From Bacteroidetes bacterium UBA7692 (GTDB lineage: Bacteria; Bacteroidota; Bacteroidia; Chitinophagales; LD1), in NCBI GenBank assembly GCA_002482725.1, contig DLGO01000001.1, forward strand, positions 7,717 through 71,716: a stretch of 64,000 bases of DNA. Reading direction: 5' to 3'. A program made the position numbers and the translations under genes. This document shows, one piece after another, positions 52,538-62,098 of this stretch (position 1 is its first letter; every line of letters begins with the position of its first letter). Below the pieces are notes generated by a model. The model searched no databases, was not told where the DNA came from, and saw nothing but the letters and a program-made list of their open reading frames with translations.

Positions 52538-53146
52538 ATGAGTCACGCACCAGTAGTTAAAACATTTGAAAAGAAGTTGATTGTAATCACCGCTCCATCC
52601 GGTGCCGGAAAAACATCCATTGTAAAAAAATTGCTTCGCCATTTCCCGAATTTTGCCTTTTCTGTATCAGCCACTACGCGCGATAAAAGAACGGGGGAAG
52701 AGCATGGAAAGGATTATTATTTCCTTTCTCATGAGGAGTTTAAGAAGAAGATAAACGAACATGCATTTGCAGAGCATGAAGAGGTATATGCCAATCAATT
52801 TTATGGCACATTGAAAGATGAGATTGAGCGTCTGTGGGCCATGCGCAAAACCGTAATTTTTGATATTGATGTAAAAGGTGCGGAAAACCTGAAAAAACAG
52901 TTTGGTGTACATTGCCATGCGATATTCATAAAGCCGCCTTCTAAAGAGACCCTGCTAAACAGATTGAAAGCGAGAAGTTCCGAAAGCGCAGATAGCTTGA
53001 AAAAGAGATTGAAGAGGGCTGAAGAAGAACTTACTTACGAAAATAAGTTCGACTATGTGGTGGAGAACAAAGATTTCGATATTGCCTACATGAGGGTTAA
53101 AAATTCAATTGTCCGCTTTTTGAATCCAACGCCGGTTTTTCATTGA
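52538..53146 (+). CDS. gmk: guanylate kinase
   Basis: A 202-residue kinase converting GMP to GDP with ATP. The P-loop is APSGAGKTSIVKKLL; SATTRDKRTGEEHGKDYYFLSHEEF is the GMP-binding region (given by its ends, with the conserved RxxR-like and Tyr positions), and FDIDVKGAENLKKQF follows. Length is normal. It is downstream of yicC by 20 bases, and the purine theme continues with a PurF-like gene 105 bases later. Confidence 0.97.
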   Translation: MSHAPVVKTFEKKLIVITAPSGAGKTSIVKKLLRHFPNFAFSVSATTRDKRTGEEHGKDYYFLSHEEFKKKINEHAFAEHEEVYANQFYGTLKDEIERLWAMRKTVIFDIDVKGAENLKKQFGVHCHAIFIKPPSKETLLNRLKARSSESADSLKKRLKRAEEELTYENKFDYVVENKDFDIAYMRVKNSIVRFLNPTPVFH

Positions 53147-53233
53147 TTAGCAGTTGCTTATTGGTGAAAAGTGAAAGTTTGATAATAGTAAACGTAGTGT
53201 TTTCTTAAAGTGGCAAAACGTCACTAAAAAACT

Positions 53234-53241
53234 TATTTTTG
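53234..53241 (+). promoter_or_regulatory. -7 box (exact consensus) 9 bases before the PurF-like start
   Basis: TATTTTTG matches TAnnTTTG exactly; it ends 9 bases before the ATG at 53251 and overlaps a possible upstream TTG start at 53239, which it helps to rule out. No -33 TTTG was seen. Confidence 0.45.
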
Positions 53242-53250
53242 CATCCTCCT

Positions 53251-55149
53251 ATGAGTGATTCTATCCACCACGAATGTGGTATCGCCTTTATCCGACTGCT
53301 GAAGCCATTAGATTACTATGTAGAAAAATACCGCACCATCTCCTGGGGGCTTAACAAGCTCTATCTTTTGATGGAAAAGCAGCACAACCGTGGCCAGGAC
53401 GGCGCGGGCATGGCGGTTATTAAACTCGACCCAAAGCATGGTAGCCATTTCATCAACAGGCAGCGCAGCGTACGCACGCAACCTATAGTTGATATTTTCA
53501 GCCAGGTATTCTCTACCTTTCCGAAAGACCGGAAGCCACTGGAAAGTGCAGTAGCAGAAGCAGAATGGTATAAGCAGCACAACCCATTTGTGGGAGAGGT
53601 ATTGCTTGGCCACCTTCGATACGGCACTTATGGTAAAAACAACGATAGCTTTTGCCATCCGTTTATCAGGGAAAATAACTGGATTACCAGAAATCTTGTT
53701 TTAGCGGGTAACTTCAACATGACCAATGTTGACGACTTGTTCAATAACCTGATAGAGTTGGGCCAGCACCCGCGAGAGCGCAGCGATACCATTACGGTAT
53801 TGGAGAAAATAGGCCACTTTCTGGATACAGAGGTGCAAACAATATTTGATAAGTACAAGGGTCAGGAGTACAGCAATAAGCAAATAACCGACTTTATAGC
53901 AGAGGAGTTGCGTGTCAGCACTATTCTTCGCCGTTCAGCAAAGGATTTTGACGGAGGATATGCTATGGCTGGTATGTTTGGCCATGGCGATGCTTTTGTA
54001 TTGCGCGACCCCAATGGTATTCGCCCTGCCTACTATTACCACGATGATGAAGTGGTGGTAATAGCGAGCGAAAGGCCGGCAATTCAAACTACATTCAATG
54101 TACACTTCGACAGCATAAAAGAGGTGTCACCGGGCCATGCTATTATAGTTAAGAAAAATGGCGAGGTAAAAGACAGGATGATAGTAGAGCCGGGTGAGCG
54201 CAAAGCTTGTAGTTTCGAACGCATCTACTTTAGCCGCGGCACAGATTTTGAAATATATGATGAGCGCAAAAAACTAGGTGAGTACCTTACCCCGGCAGTT
54301 TTGGAAGCGGTTAACTATGATTATGACAATACCGTATTTTCATTCATTCCCAATACAGCTGAAGTCGCATTTTATGGCTTGATGAAAGGCGTAGAAGGTG
54401 CGTTGAATAAACACAAGCGCGATATAATTGGCACACAGCCCGATATCACAATTGAGCAGCTGGATACCTTACTTGCTTTAAGACCTCGTGTCGAAAAAAT
54501 AGCGGTAAAGGATGTGAAGATGCGCACCTTTATAACAGACGATGCCAGCCGCGACGAAATGGTGAGCCACGTGTATGATATCACCTATGGTAGCGTGAAA
54601 GCACATACTGATACCTTAGTCGTATTGGATGATTCTATAGTTCGGGGCACTACACTACAGCGTAGCATATTGTCGATACTGGACAGGCTGCACCCGAAAA
54701 AAATAATCATTGTAAGCTCTGCACCACAAATCCGCTATCCTGATTGTTACGGTATAGATATGAGCCGCATGTACGACTTTATTGCTTTCCGGGCGTTAAT
54801 CGCCTTGTTGAAGGACGATAAGCGTGAAGATTTGCTACAGGACGTGTACGAAAAGTGCAAAGCAGATGACAGCAAGCCAAATAGTGAGGTCAAAAACCAT
54901 GTGAAGGAGCTATATGCACAATACACCGCCGAGCAGATAAGCACCAAAATTGGTGAGATAGTAAGGCCTCCTCAGATATTTGCTGATGTACAGGTTATAT
55001 ATCAAACTATAGAAAGCCTTCACCGTGCTTGTCCTCAAAATCTTGGAGACTGGTACTTTACGGGTAATTATCCTACTCCGGGTGGCAATAAAGTTGCCAA
55101 TAAGGCCTTCGCAAACTATATGGAAGGCCGCAACGAAAGGGCTTACTAA
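53251..55149 (+). CDS. long amidophosphoribosyltransferase-like (PurF-like) protein
   Basis: From ATG at 53251 the protein has 632 residues, about 130 longer than classical PurF. The N-terminal nucleophile-hydrolase domain has its Cys at residue 9 (HHECGIAF), which would need removal of an 8-residue propeptide as in other PurF enzymes; then QHNRGQDGAGM, GHLRYGTYG and GERKACSFERIYFSRGTDFE-like wording. In the usual HNGN oxyanion-hole motif, the sequence reads GNFN, losing the His and Gly. The C-terminal phosphoribosyltransferase domain has the PRPP loop VVLDDSIVRGTTLQ. It probably makes phosphoribosylamine or a related amide transfer. Longer second PurF homologues are seen in Bacteroidota. Confidence 0.85.
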   Translation: MSDSIHHECGIAFIRLLKPLDYYVEKYRTISWGLNKLYLLMEKQHNRGQDGAGMAVIKLDPKHGSHFINRQRSVRTQPIVDIFSQVFSTFPKDRKPLESAVAEAEWYKQHNPFVGEVLLGHLRYGTYGKNNDSFCHPFIRENNWITRNLVLAGNFNMTNVDDLFNNLIELGQHPRERSDTITVLEKIGHFLDTEVQTIFDKYKGQEYSNKQITDFIAEELRVSTILRRSAKDFDGGYAMAGMFGHGDAFVLRDPNGIRPAYYYHDDEVVVIASERPAIQTTFNVHFDSIKEVSPGHAIIVKKNGEVKDRMIVEPGERKACSFERIYFSRGTDFEIYDERKKLGEYLTPAVLEAVNYDYDNTVFSFIPNTAEVAFYGLMKGVEGALNKHKRDIIGTQPDITIEQLDTLLALRPRVEKIAVKDVKMRTFITDDASRDEMVSHVYDITYGSVKAHTDTLVVLDDSIVRGTTLQRSILSILDRLHPKKIIIVSSAPQIRYPDCYGIDMSRMYDFIAFRALIALLKDDKREDLLQDVYEKCKADDSKPNSEVKNHVKELYAQYTAEQISTKIGEIVRPPQIFADVQVIYQTIESLHRACPQNLGDWYFTGNYPTPGGNKVANKAFANYMEGRNERAY

Positions 55150-55297
55150 GATTTCTACGCTTTTGAAATAGCTTTTCATTAAAAAATTGAAGGCCAATGC
55201 TTTCAGTTAATAAAAAAACTATTATCAAAATATTAATTTTTGCTGTTGGATATATGCAACGTTATTAGCAGTTTTAACGCCTAGCTTCTGACAGACG

Positions 55298-58200
55298 ATG
55301 GACAAAAAATTACTCAGCTATATTTTAATAGGTGTTTTTTCAATTGGCCATTTGGTAAAGGCACAGAATTGTCCGCCACCTGCACCATTGATTATGCAGA
55401 ACCCTTCTTTCGAGGGGCCGCAGGTAGCACACCAAACACCTGGTCCATGGACCACTTGCCAAATAGGGCAAACGCCTGATACACAACCAGGCAACTGGGG
55501 CGTTACACAGGCTCCTTCAAACGGAGCTTCATACCTTGGGCTTGTGGCTCAATATGCTAACAATGATCCTACAAGCGGTCAGCTTATATGGCAGGAAGGT
55601 GCCAGCCAGCCTTTGAGCGCACCTATGGTAGCGGGCACCGAATATTCCTTTTCTGCAGATATATCTAATACTACTGCAACCGGTGGTGGTATAGATCCGG
55701 GATGTGCCGAACTGCAGATATGGGGCGGCTTTAGCAGGTGCGACAGGGGGCAGTTGCTATATAGCTCTGGCGATATAACCAACTACGATGTTTGGCAAAC
55801 CTACAATATTACCATTACCGCTAATCAAAACTATACCTGGTTTTCTTTTATGATCAACCCGCTGGGTTGTTCTGCCTTGCCTTATATTCTACTGGATAAT
55901 ATTACACCTGTTGTACCTAAGCCTGTAAATGTTACAGTTGCAGAACTTCAGGGCGTTCTTTGCCACGCAGGTCAAACAGGGCAAATAAGGGCGAGTGTAA
56001 AAGGGCAGAATCCTCCTTTTAACTATCAATGGAGTTTACCACCTTCAAAGCTTCAGAATGATTCTACGGCTTTTAATCTAACAGCAGGCACATATAGCGT
56101 TACTGTTACAAATGCCATTGGTTGTTTGGGTATTGCTTCACTTACATTGACAGAGCCTACTCCAATGTACCGTGATACTTCCATCATAATTGATGCAAAC
56201 TGTTTTGGTATAGGTGGTAGTGCATTATTGCGTTATAAAGGAGGCACTCCTGTTACCATGGATACCATAGCCTATTACTACAGTTGGAGCAATGGCAATA
56301 AGGAAATGGGTACAGGCCCAAATGTAAATTCAGGTACATACTACCTTACGGTTACAGATGCAAATGGTTGTACAGCACTGGATTCTGTCTTTATACCTAT
56401 TGGCTCCGGTTTCTATCTTGATACTGCTGTGAGAAGGAGTGATTGTCTTGCTGTAAGCAATAATATAGAGGCGGCTGTTTTTCCGGTAGGTGGACTCCCC
56501 GGAGCCACATATACCTATTTATGGAATACGACACCTGTGCAGACAACAAATACAGCGTATAACCTCAACACCGGGTCCTATAAGGTCGTCGTCACAGCTA
56601 ATGATGGCTGTGAGGATTCAGCGATTTTTAACGTAGCCGTTCCTCCTAAAGGATTATATATTACACCTACAGCTACAAAAGTGTCATGTTATGGTCAATC
56701 TACGGGTCAGATTAGTCTTGCAATTAATTCTGCCAACCCTGTTACAACCTATACATGGTCACCGCCTGTAAGTACAAGTGCTATTGCGAGTAATCTGGCT
56801 GCAGGAACCTATAGGGTTACGGTTACTGATGATAAAAATTGCCAGGATACTTCCAGCGCGGTTATTACTCAATCAGATTCGATTGCCATATCACTTACTT
56901 CTTCAAACGTTACTTGCTTTGGCAATGCTTCAGGATTTATCCGGGCAAAGGTAACGGGTGGCAACAGGCCGTATAGTTATGTGTGGGATTCCAATCCGGC
57001 ACAAACGGACTCTCTTGCCAGGAGCCTTCCGGCAGGTACTTATACCGTAACTGTAACTGATAGCACCAATTGTGTAAATACGCGTAGCAGAACTATTACC
57101 CAGCCTGCAGCGCCTTTGAATTTGCTAAAAAATAAGACAGATATTCTGTGCTATGGCGATAGCAATGGAACAGCAAATATAGTATTGAGCGGAGGCACAC
57201 AACCTTATGTGTATGAGTGGCGGGATACTGCGTATATAGGTAATTCAAGCGGTTTGACAAACTTAAAGCCGGGTAGGTATTATGTACGTTCATCGGATGC
57301 AGGGGGATGTGTTCTTTTAGATTCGGTTGACATTGTTCAACCCGCAGCACCGTTTTCTGTAATCAAGGATTCACTAAACTTGAGCTGCTTTCAATCTGCA
57401 AACGGAGAGGCTACTGTTACGGTTTCCGGAAATACTGCTCCATATGCTTATCAATGGAATACTACTCCTGTTCAGACCGGAGCGACTGCTACAGGGCTTG
57501 CGGCGGGAAAATGGAAAGTTACCATTACAGACCAGAACAGTTGTAGTACAAGAGATTCATTCCAGCTAGTGCAGCCAACTGTATTGTCGAGGACGGTTTC
57601 GGTTAAAAATGTTTCCTGCTTTGGGGGGAATGATGCTTACATAAAAGTTAATATATCTGGGGGCACTCCTGCGTATAGTTATACATGGAACCCAGCTGTG
57701 TCTGCCACTGATAGTGCCGGATCTATTACAGCAGGGGTATACTCAATCACTGTTACCGACCAGAATAATTGTACAAAAGATACTACTATAACAATTACAG
57801 AGCCTTCTGCACTGGTGCTTGATTCAACAGCAGTGAATATCAGGTGTTTTGGCAATGGCGATGGAATAGCAGTTGTAATACCAAGTGGAGGAACTCCGTT
57901 TTTTGATGGGTATGATATATTGTGGACACCTGGAAACAGTACCAATGACTCTATTGCCAATCTTGCTTCCGGCACTTATAGTGTTCAGGTGACAGATTCC
58001 CTTGCCTGCCAGTCATCAGCCACGGTTACCATAGCAGAGCCGGTGCAACTACAGGTAAGTGGAGTAGTGACCAATGTTTCCTGCTTTGGCGGTAGCAATG
58101 GAGCTATAGACATTAGTGTAAGCGGAGGCATATTGCCATATAGTTTTGTATGGTCAAATGGTGCAACTACAGAAGATGTTTCGGGAGTAATTAGTGGAAC

Positions 58201-60877
58201 CTATACGGTGAATATTACTGATGCCAACGGATGTACTATTGCCTATTCAGGGGTGATCACAGAACCAACGCAATTAACATCTAACAGGACCGGTACTAAT
58301 GTTTCCTGCTTTGGAGCTGCCGATGGTGCTATAGATGTGCTGGTGTTAGGCGCTACGCCACCATATACGTTTGTGTGGAATACAGGGCCAACTTCAGAGG
58401 ACTTATTCGGATTGGGCGGAGGGTTTTATGAAGTTACTATTACTGATGGCAACTCATGCACTAAAACTGATTCAATAACAATTTTTGAACCTGCATTGCT
58501 TGTTGTTTCAACTGTAGTAACAGATGTGTTGTGCAATAGCGCTTCAACCGGCGCTATTGATTTGACCGTAACCGGCGGAACATTGCCGTATACTTATATA
58601 TGGGGTAATGGCGCCACTTCAGAGGATATTAGCGGATTGATAGCCGGCACTTATCTTGTTACCGTTACAGATGCTAATCTATGCACAGCTACCACTTCGG
58701 CTATTGTTTCGGAGCCTGCAGGTATGACGGTTGCACATACTACCCAGGATCTCAGGTGCTTTAATCAGCCAACCGGAAGAATTGTTTTAACCGTTGGTGG
58801 GGGAACATTGCCATACGGTTTTACCTGGACTAACAACGTGAGTACGGTAGATTCAGCTGTAAATATTCCTGCAGCAACGTACACTATAACTATTACGGAT
58901 GCTAACGGATGCACTACTACAGATAATGCTACTATCACCCAGCCAACAGATATAACTATAACGGAAGCAATAACCAATGTTTCTTGCTTTGGTGGTAACA
59001 ATGGTAGCATAGTGCTTGCGACAAGTGGAGCAACCCCGGGATATACTTATGTATGGCAGCCTAATGTAAGTTCTTCGGATGTGGCATCAGCATTAATTGC
59101 GGGTAGCTATGCTGTAACTGTAACTGATGCAAATAATTGCAGCAAAAACTTTCAATACCTAATAACGGAACCAACATTGCTTTCAATCTCTACTAGCAAA
59201 ACGGATGTGCTATGTTTTGGGGGCAATTCGGGACGCATACTTTCTACTGCTGTTGGGGGTGTAACACCATATAGTTACACATGGCAGCCTGTTGTATCAA
59301 TAAATGATTCAGCAGTAAATCTTTTTGCCGGATCGTATACCGTAACAGTAATAGATGCCAACTTATGTACAGATACTATTACTACAATAATAAATGAGCC
59401 GTTGGCTCCACTTGATGCAACATCTGTGGCAGATAGCGCAGATTGCTTTGGTGCATCAGATGGTAGTATTTCAGTAGCAGCTGTTGATGGAACTCCGGGA
59501 TATACATATATCTGGTTGCCTCCTGTTTCTACCGGTGCCACTGCAGCACAACTTGCTGCAGGAAGTTATGCTACTACTGTTACGGATGCCAATGGATGTA
59601 CATTTACACTTACAACAATTGTGGACCAGCCTGCTCAGCTTACTGCGGGTAATATTCATACAGATGTGCTGTGCAATGACTCAACAACAGGAACAGTTAC
59701 TATTAACGGAGCAGGAGGTACCCCGGGTTATTCGTATTCATGGCAGCCTAACGTTTCATCAGGTAATACTGCCACCAGCCTGGGTGCCGGAACATATACC
59801 GCTACAGTAACTGACACAAAGGCTTGTACTGCCACCACTACTGCCACAATTATCCAACCATCAGCGATTCAGTTGCAACAGGTTTCTGACCCGGCGTCAT
59901 GCTATGGTTTGCCGGATGGTGAAATAACACTTACCGCCTCTGGTGGAGTAGCCTCATATAATTATACCATTAGCCAGGGGGGAAATTCTGTAGGTAGCAA
60001 TACTTCCGGGGCCTTTGCAAATCTTACTGCGGGTAATTATGACATTTTGGTAACAGACAATAATAATTGTCCTTATAGCAGCAGCATAATAATAACTGAA
60101 CCCGCTGAATTGATTCTTACTGCGACAGCAGACTCGGCTAAATGTTACGGGTATACCGATGGAAGTATTACTGCACGTGCCTCTTTGGGATCACCTGGCT
60201 ATACATACACATTTAGTACAGGAGATGAAAATGCATCAGGATACCTGGGTGAGCTGCCTGCGGGCAACTATTCTGTTACGGTAAAAGATGCACATAACTG
60301 TACAGTAGATTTCAGTGTAAACGTGGAGCAGCCTGATTCCGTATCCATATTTATGAATCCATCTGATGATGTATACATCAATCTTGGAGATAAAGCAGAG
60401 CTTCATGCCACATCTAACTATGATCCTACTGCATTTTACAACTGGAGGCCATCCATTGGCCTTAATTGCGATACCTGCAGAAACGTAGTAGCTGATGTGG
60501 TAAATAATACTCCTTATGTGCTTACAGTTACGGCATATCCGAATGGAAGACCATGTACGGCTGATCGTAATATCATGATCAATGTAATTCCTAATTACGA
60601 TCTGTATATTCCTAATCTGTTTAGCCCTAATGGTGATGGCCGAAATGACTTTTTCAGCATCAATGGTCGTTTGGAAGCAGTTAAGCAGTTTGAAATATTA
60701 GTATTTGACCGTTGGGGAGAACTTGTATATGAATCACGCGATCAGCACTTCGCATGGGATGGATTCTATACAGGAACTGATGCACCTTCCGATGTTTACG
60801 TATATGTGATGAAGGTTACATTTATCAATAACTTTACGCAAAAGATTTATAAAGGTAGTGTGACACTGCTTCGTTAA
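55298..60877 (+). CDS. giant SprB-repeat surface protein with T9SS type B (CHU_C) domain
   Basis: A 1859-residue secreted protein. The signal peptide is MDKKLLSYILIGVFSIGHLVKAQ. Residues about 24-210 form a discrete N-terminal head (NPSFEGP, then YSFSADISNTTATGG and YILLDNITPV), similar to carbohydrate-binding or MAM-like jelly-roll domains. Residues 211-1680 are about 19 SprB-type repeats of about 77 residues with the pattern NVSCFGGxxG, GGTPPYTYxW, AGTYxVTVTDANxC and EPT. A PKD-like linker (residues ~1681-1770) and a CHU_C domain (LYIPNLFSPNGDGRNDFF, FDRWGELVYES, KGSVTLLR) finish it. It is presumably a surface adhesin moved by the gliding machinery, like SprB. Confidence 0.95.
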   Translation: MDKKLLSYILIGVFSIGHLVKAQNCPPPAPLIMQNPSFEGPQVAHQTPGPWTTCQIGQTPDTQPGNWGVTQAPSNGASYLGLVAQYANNDPTSGQLIWQEGASQPLSAPMVAGTEYSFSADISNTTATGGGIDPGCAELQIWGGFSRCDRGQLLYSSGDITNYDVWQTYNITITANQNYTWFSFMINPLGCSALPYILLDNITPVVPKPVNVTVAELQGVLCHAGQTGQIRASVKGQNPPFNYQWSLPPSKLQNDSTAFNLTAGTYSVTVTNAIGCLGIASLTLTEPTPMYRDTSIIIDANCFGIGGSALLRYKGGTPVTMDTIAYYYSWSNGNKEMGTGPNVNSGTYYLTVTDANGCTALDSVFIPIGSGFYLDTAVRRSDCLAVSNNIEAAVFPVGGLPGATYTYLWNTTPVQTTNTAYNLNTGSYKVVVTANDGCEDSAIFNVAVPPKGLYITPTATKVSCYGQSTGQISLAINSANPVTTYTWSPPVSTSAIASNLAAGTYRVTVTDDKNCQDTSSAVITQSDSIAISLTSSNVTCFGNASGFIRAKVTGGNRPYSYVWDSNPAQTDSLARSLPAGTYTVTVTDSTNCVNTRSRTITQPAAPLNLLKNKTDILCYGDSNGTANIVLSGGTQPYVYEWRDTAYIGNSSGLTNLKPGRYYVRSSDAGGCVLLDSVDIVQPAAPFSVIKDSLNLSCFQSANGEATVTVSGNTAPYAYQWNTTPVQTGATATGLAAGKWKVTITDQNSCSTRDSFQLVQPTVLSRTVSVKNVSCFGGNDAYIKVNISGGTPAYSYTWNPAVSATDSAGSITAGVYSITVTDQNNCTKDTTITITEPSALVLDSTAVNIRCFGNGDGIAVVIPSGGTPFFDGYDILWTPGNSTNDSIANLASGTYSVQVTDSLACQSSATVTIAEPVQLQVSGVVTNVSCFGGSNGAIDISVSGGILPYSFVWSNGATTEDVSGVISGTYTVNITDANGCTIAYSGVITEPTQLTSNRTGTNVSCFGAADGAIDVLVLGATPPYTFVWNTGPTSEDLFGLGGGFYEVTITDGNSCTKTDSITIFEPALLVVSTVVTDVLCNSASTGAIDLTVTGGTLPYTYIWGNGATSEDISGLIAGTYLVTVTDANLCTATTSAIVSEPAGMTVAHTTQDLRCFNQPTGRIVLTVGGGTLPYGFTWTNNVSTVDSAVNIPAATYTITITDANGCTTTDNATITQPTDITITEAITNVSCFGGNNGSIVLATSGATPGYTYVWQPNVSSSDVASALIAGSYAVTVTDANNCSKNFQYLITEPTLLSISTSKTDVLCFGGNSGRILSTAVGGVTPYSYTWQPVVSINDSAVNLFAGSYTVTVIDANLCTDTITTIINEPLAPLDATSVADSADCFGASDGSISVAAVDGTPGYTYIWLPPVSTGATAAQLAAGSYATTVTDANGCTFTLTTIVDQPAQLTAGNIHTDVLCNDSTTGTVTINGAGGTPGYSYSWQPNVSSGNTATSLGAGTYTATVTDTKACTATTTATIIQPSAIQLQQVSDPASCYGLPDGEITLTASGGVASYNYTISQGGNSVGSNTSGAFANLTAGNYDILVTDNNNCPYSSSIIITEPAELILTATADSAKCYGYTDGSITARASLGSPGYTYTFSTGDENASGYLGELPAGNYSVTVKDAHNCTVDFSVNVEQPDSVSIFMNPSDDVYINLGDKAELHATSNYDPTAFYNWRPSIGLNCDTCRNVVADVVNNTPYVLTVTAYPNGRPCTADRNIMINVIPNYDLYIPNLFSPNGDGRNDFFSINGRLEAVKQFEILVFDRWGELVYESRDQHFAWDGFYTGTDAPSDVYVYVMKVTFINNFTQKIYKGSVTLLR
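55928..60337 (+). repeat. about 19 tandem SprB-type coding repeats, ~232 bases each
   Basis: The coding sequence repeats a unit of about 77 codons. Consecutive units share CFGxxxG, GG(T/I)xPY(S/T)YxW, GTYxVTVTDANxC and ITEPT positions, but base identity is modest, so the repeats are old at the DNA level. Units 10-14 are the most alike. Counting was by eye from the Cys/Pro landmarks, with the first and last units uncertain. Confidence 0.88.
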
Positions 60878-60913
60878 ATCCCAGTGCAATGGATATCACT
60901 TTCAGATATTTCA

Positions 60914-60921
60914 TATCTTTG
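60914..60921 (+). promoter_or_regulatory. candidate -7 box for the aminotransferase gene
   Basis: TATCTTTG, exact TAnnTTTG, 47 bases before the ATG at 60969. A -33 TTTG was not found. Confidence 0.4.
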
Positions 60922-60968
60922 AGAGCACCAACACTGCATGCATAATGTGCAGTAAAATATAAGCTAAT

Positions 60969-62084
60969 ATGCGCTATACCAGAATGCCCATAGAGATAGA
61001 ATCTCCGGAGGAGATGGGTTACAATACGATAAAGTATAATCTCGCGGAGAGTTCATTGAAAGATATAAACCTGGGAGATATTGATGTCAATCTTAAAAAT
61101 CTTGTTCTTTTTTATGGTGAGCATAAGGGTATTAAGAAATTGCGTGAGGCTATAAAGGAGAATAGCAGTATCCTTACTTCGGATGATATATTGGTTACAA
61201 CCGGTGCCGCAACATCACTTTTTATAGTGAGTACCACATTGCTCAATCCCGAAGACCATTTGATTGTCATTAGGCCAAACTATGGTACTAATATCGAAAC
61301 ACCACGTGCTATTAACTGCGACATCAGCATTGTAGACTTGTACTTCGAACATGACTTTGCGATTGACATACAAGCTGTCAGAAGCCTTATTAAGCCAAGC
61401 ACAAAACTTATTAGCATTACCAATCCGCATAATCCAACAGGAAAGTTGTTTGATGGGCATTTGATAAAAGAGTTGGTTGTATTGGCAGAGGAGCATAATT
61501 GCCGCTTGCTGGTAGATGAAACATACCGCGATCTTAATTTTCAAACAGAATTAAAGCCTTATATCGCTGAAATTTCTCCAAATGTCATTTCAGTATCTTC
61601 AGTATCTAAATCGTTTGGTGCGCCGGGCATCCGCATTGGCTGGCTGATATGCCGGGATGCAGAATTGATGCATGATTTCCTGGCGGCTAAAGAACAAATT
61701 TGCCTTTGCAACTCTGTGGTGGACGAGGAAATAGCCTATCATCTGCTGCATAATAAAACTGCTATATTGGAGAAAAGCCATGCGCACATACGTGCCAATT
61801 TTGAATATTTCAAAGAGTGGTTTGCTACCCAGAAGTTTTTGGAATGGGTAGAGCCTCAGTCAGGGGTGGTATGTTTTCCAAGGCTTAAGGCACAATACAA
61901 CCATGTGGATATGGAGAAGGTTTACGAAAGGTTGTATAAGGAGTACGCTACAATAGTAGGGCCAGGGCATTGGTTTGAGCAGGACAAGAAGTATATGCGT
62001 ATTGGATTCGGCTATCCTTCTCTGGAAGAGCTGAAAGCAGGATTGGATAACCTGCACCACTGCCTGATACAGGTTGCAGAATAA
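60969..62084 (+). CDS. class I/II PLP-dependent aminotransferase
   Basis: A 371-residue fold-type I aminotransferase. Motifs: VTTGAATSLFIVST, NPHNPTGKL (N155), VDETYRDLNF (D183, Y186), PLP lysine K214 in SSVSKSFGAPGIRIGWL and a C-terminal Arg in MRIGFGYPSLEEL. It has the general AspC/MalY/capreomycidine synthase-like pattern. The substrate cannot be assigned. The giant SprB protein gene ends 91 bases upstream, but the -7 box in the gap suggests separate transcription. No pathway partner is visible. Confidence 0.88.
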   Translation: MRYTRMPIEIESPEEMGYNTIKYNLAESSLKDINLGDIDVNLKNLVLFYGEHKGIKKLREAIKENSSILTSDDILVTTGAATSLFIVSTTLLNPEDHLIVIRPNYGTNIETPRAINCDISIVDLYFEHDFAIDIQAVRSLIKPSTKLISITNPHNPTGKLFDGHLIKELVVLAEEHNCRLLVDETYRDLNFQTELKPYIAEISPNVISVSSVSKSFGAPGIRIGWLICRDAELMHDFLAAKEQICLCNSVVDEEIAYHLLHNKTAILEKSHAHIRANFEYFKEWFATQKFLEWVEPQSGVVCFPRLKAQYNHVDMEKVYERLYKEYATIVGPGHWFEQDKKYMRIGFGYPSLEELKAGLDNLHHCLIQVAE

Positions 62085-62098
62085 CTTACTGTATTTAT

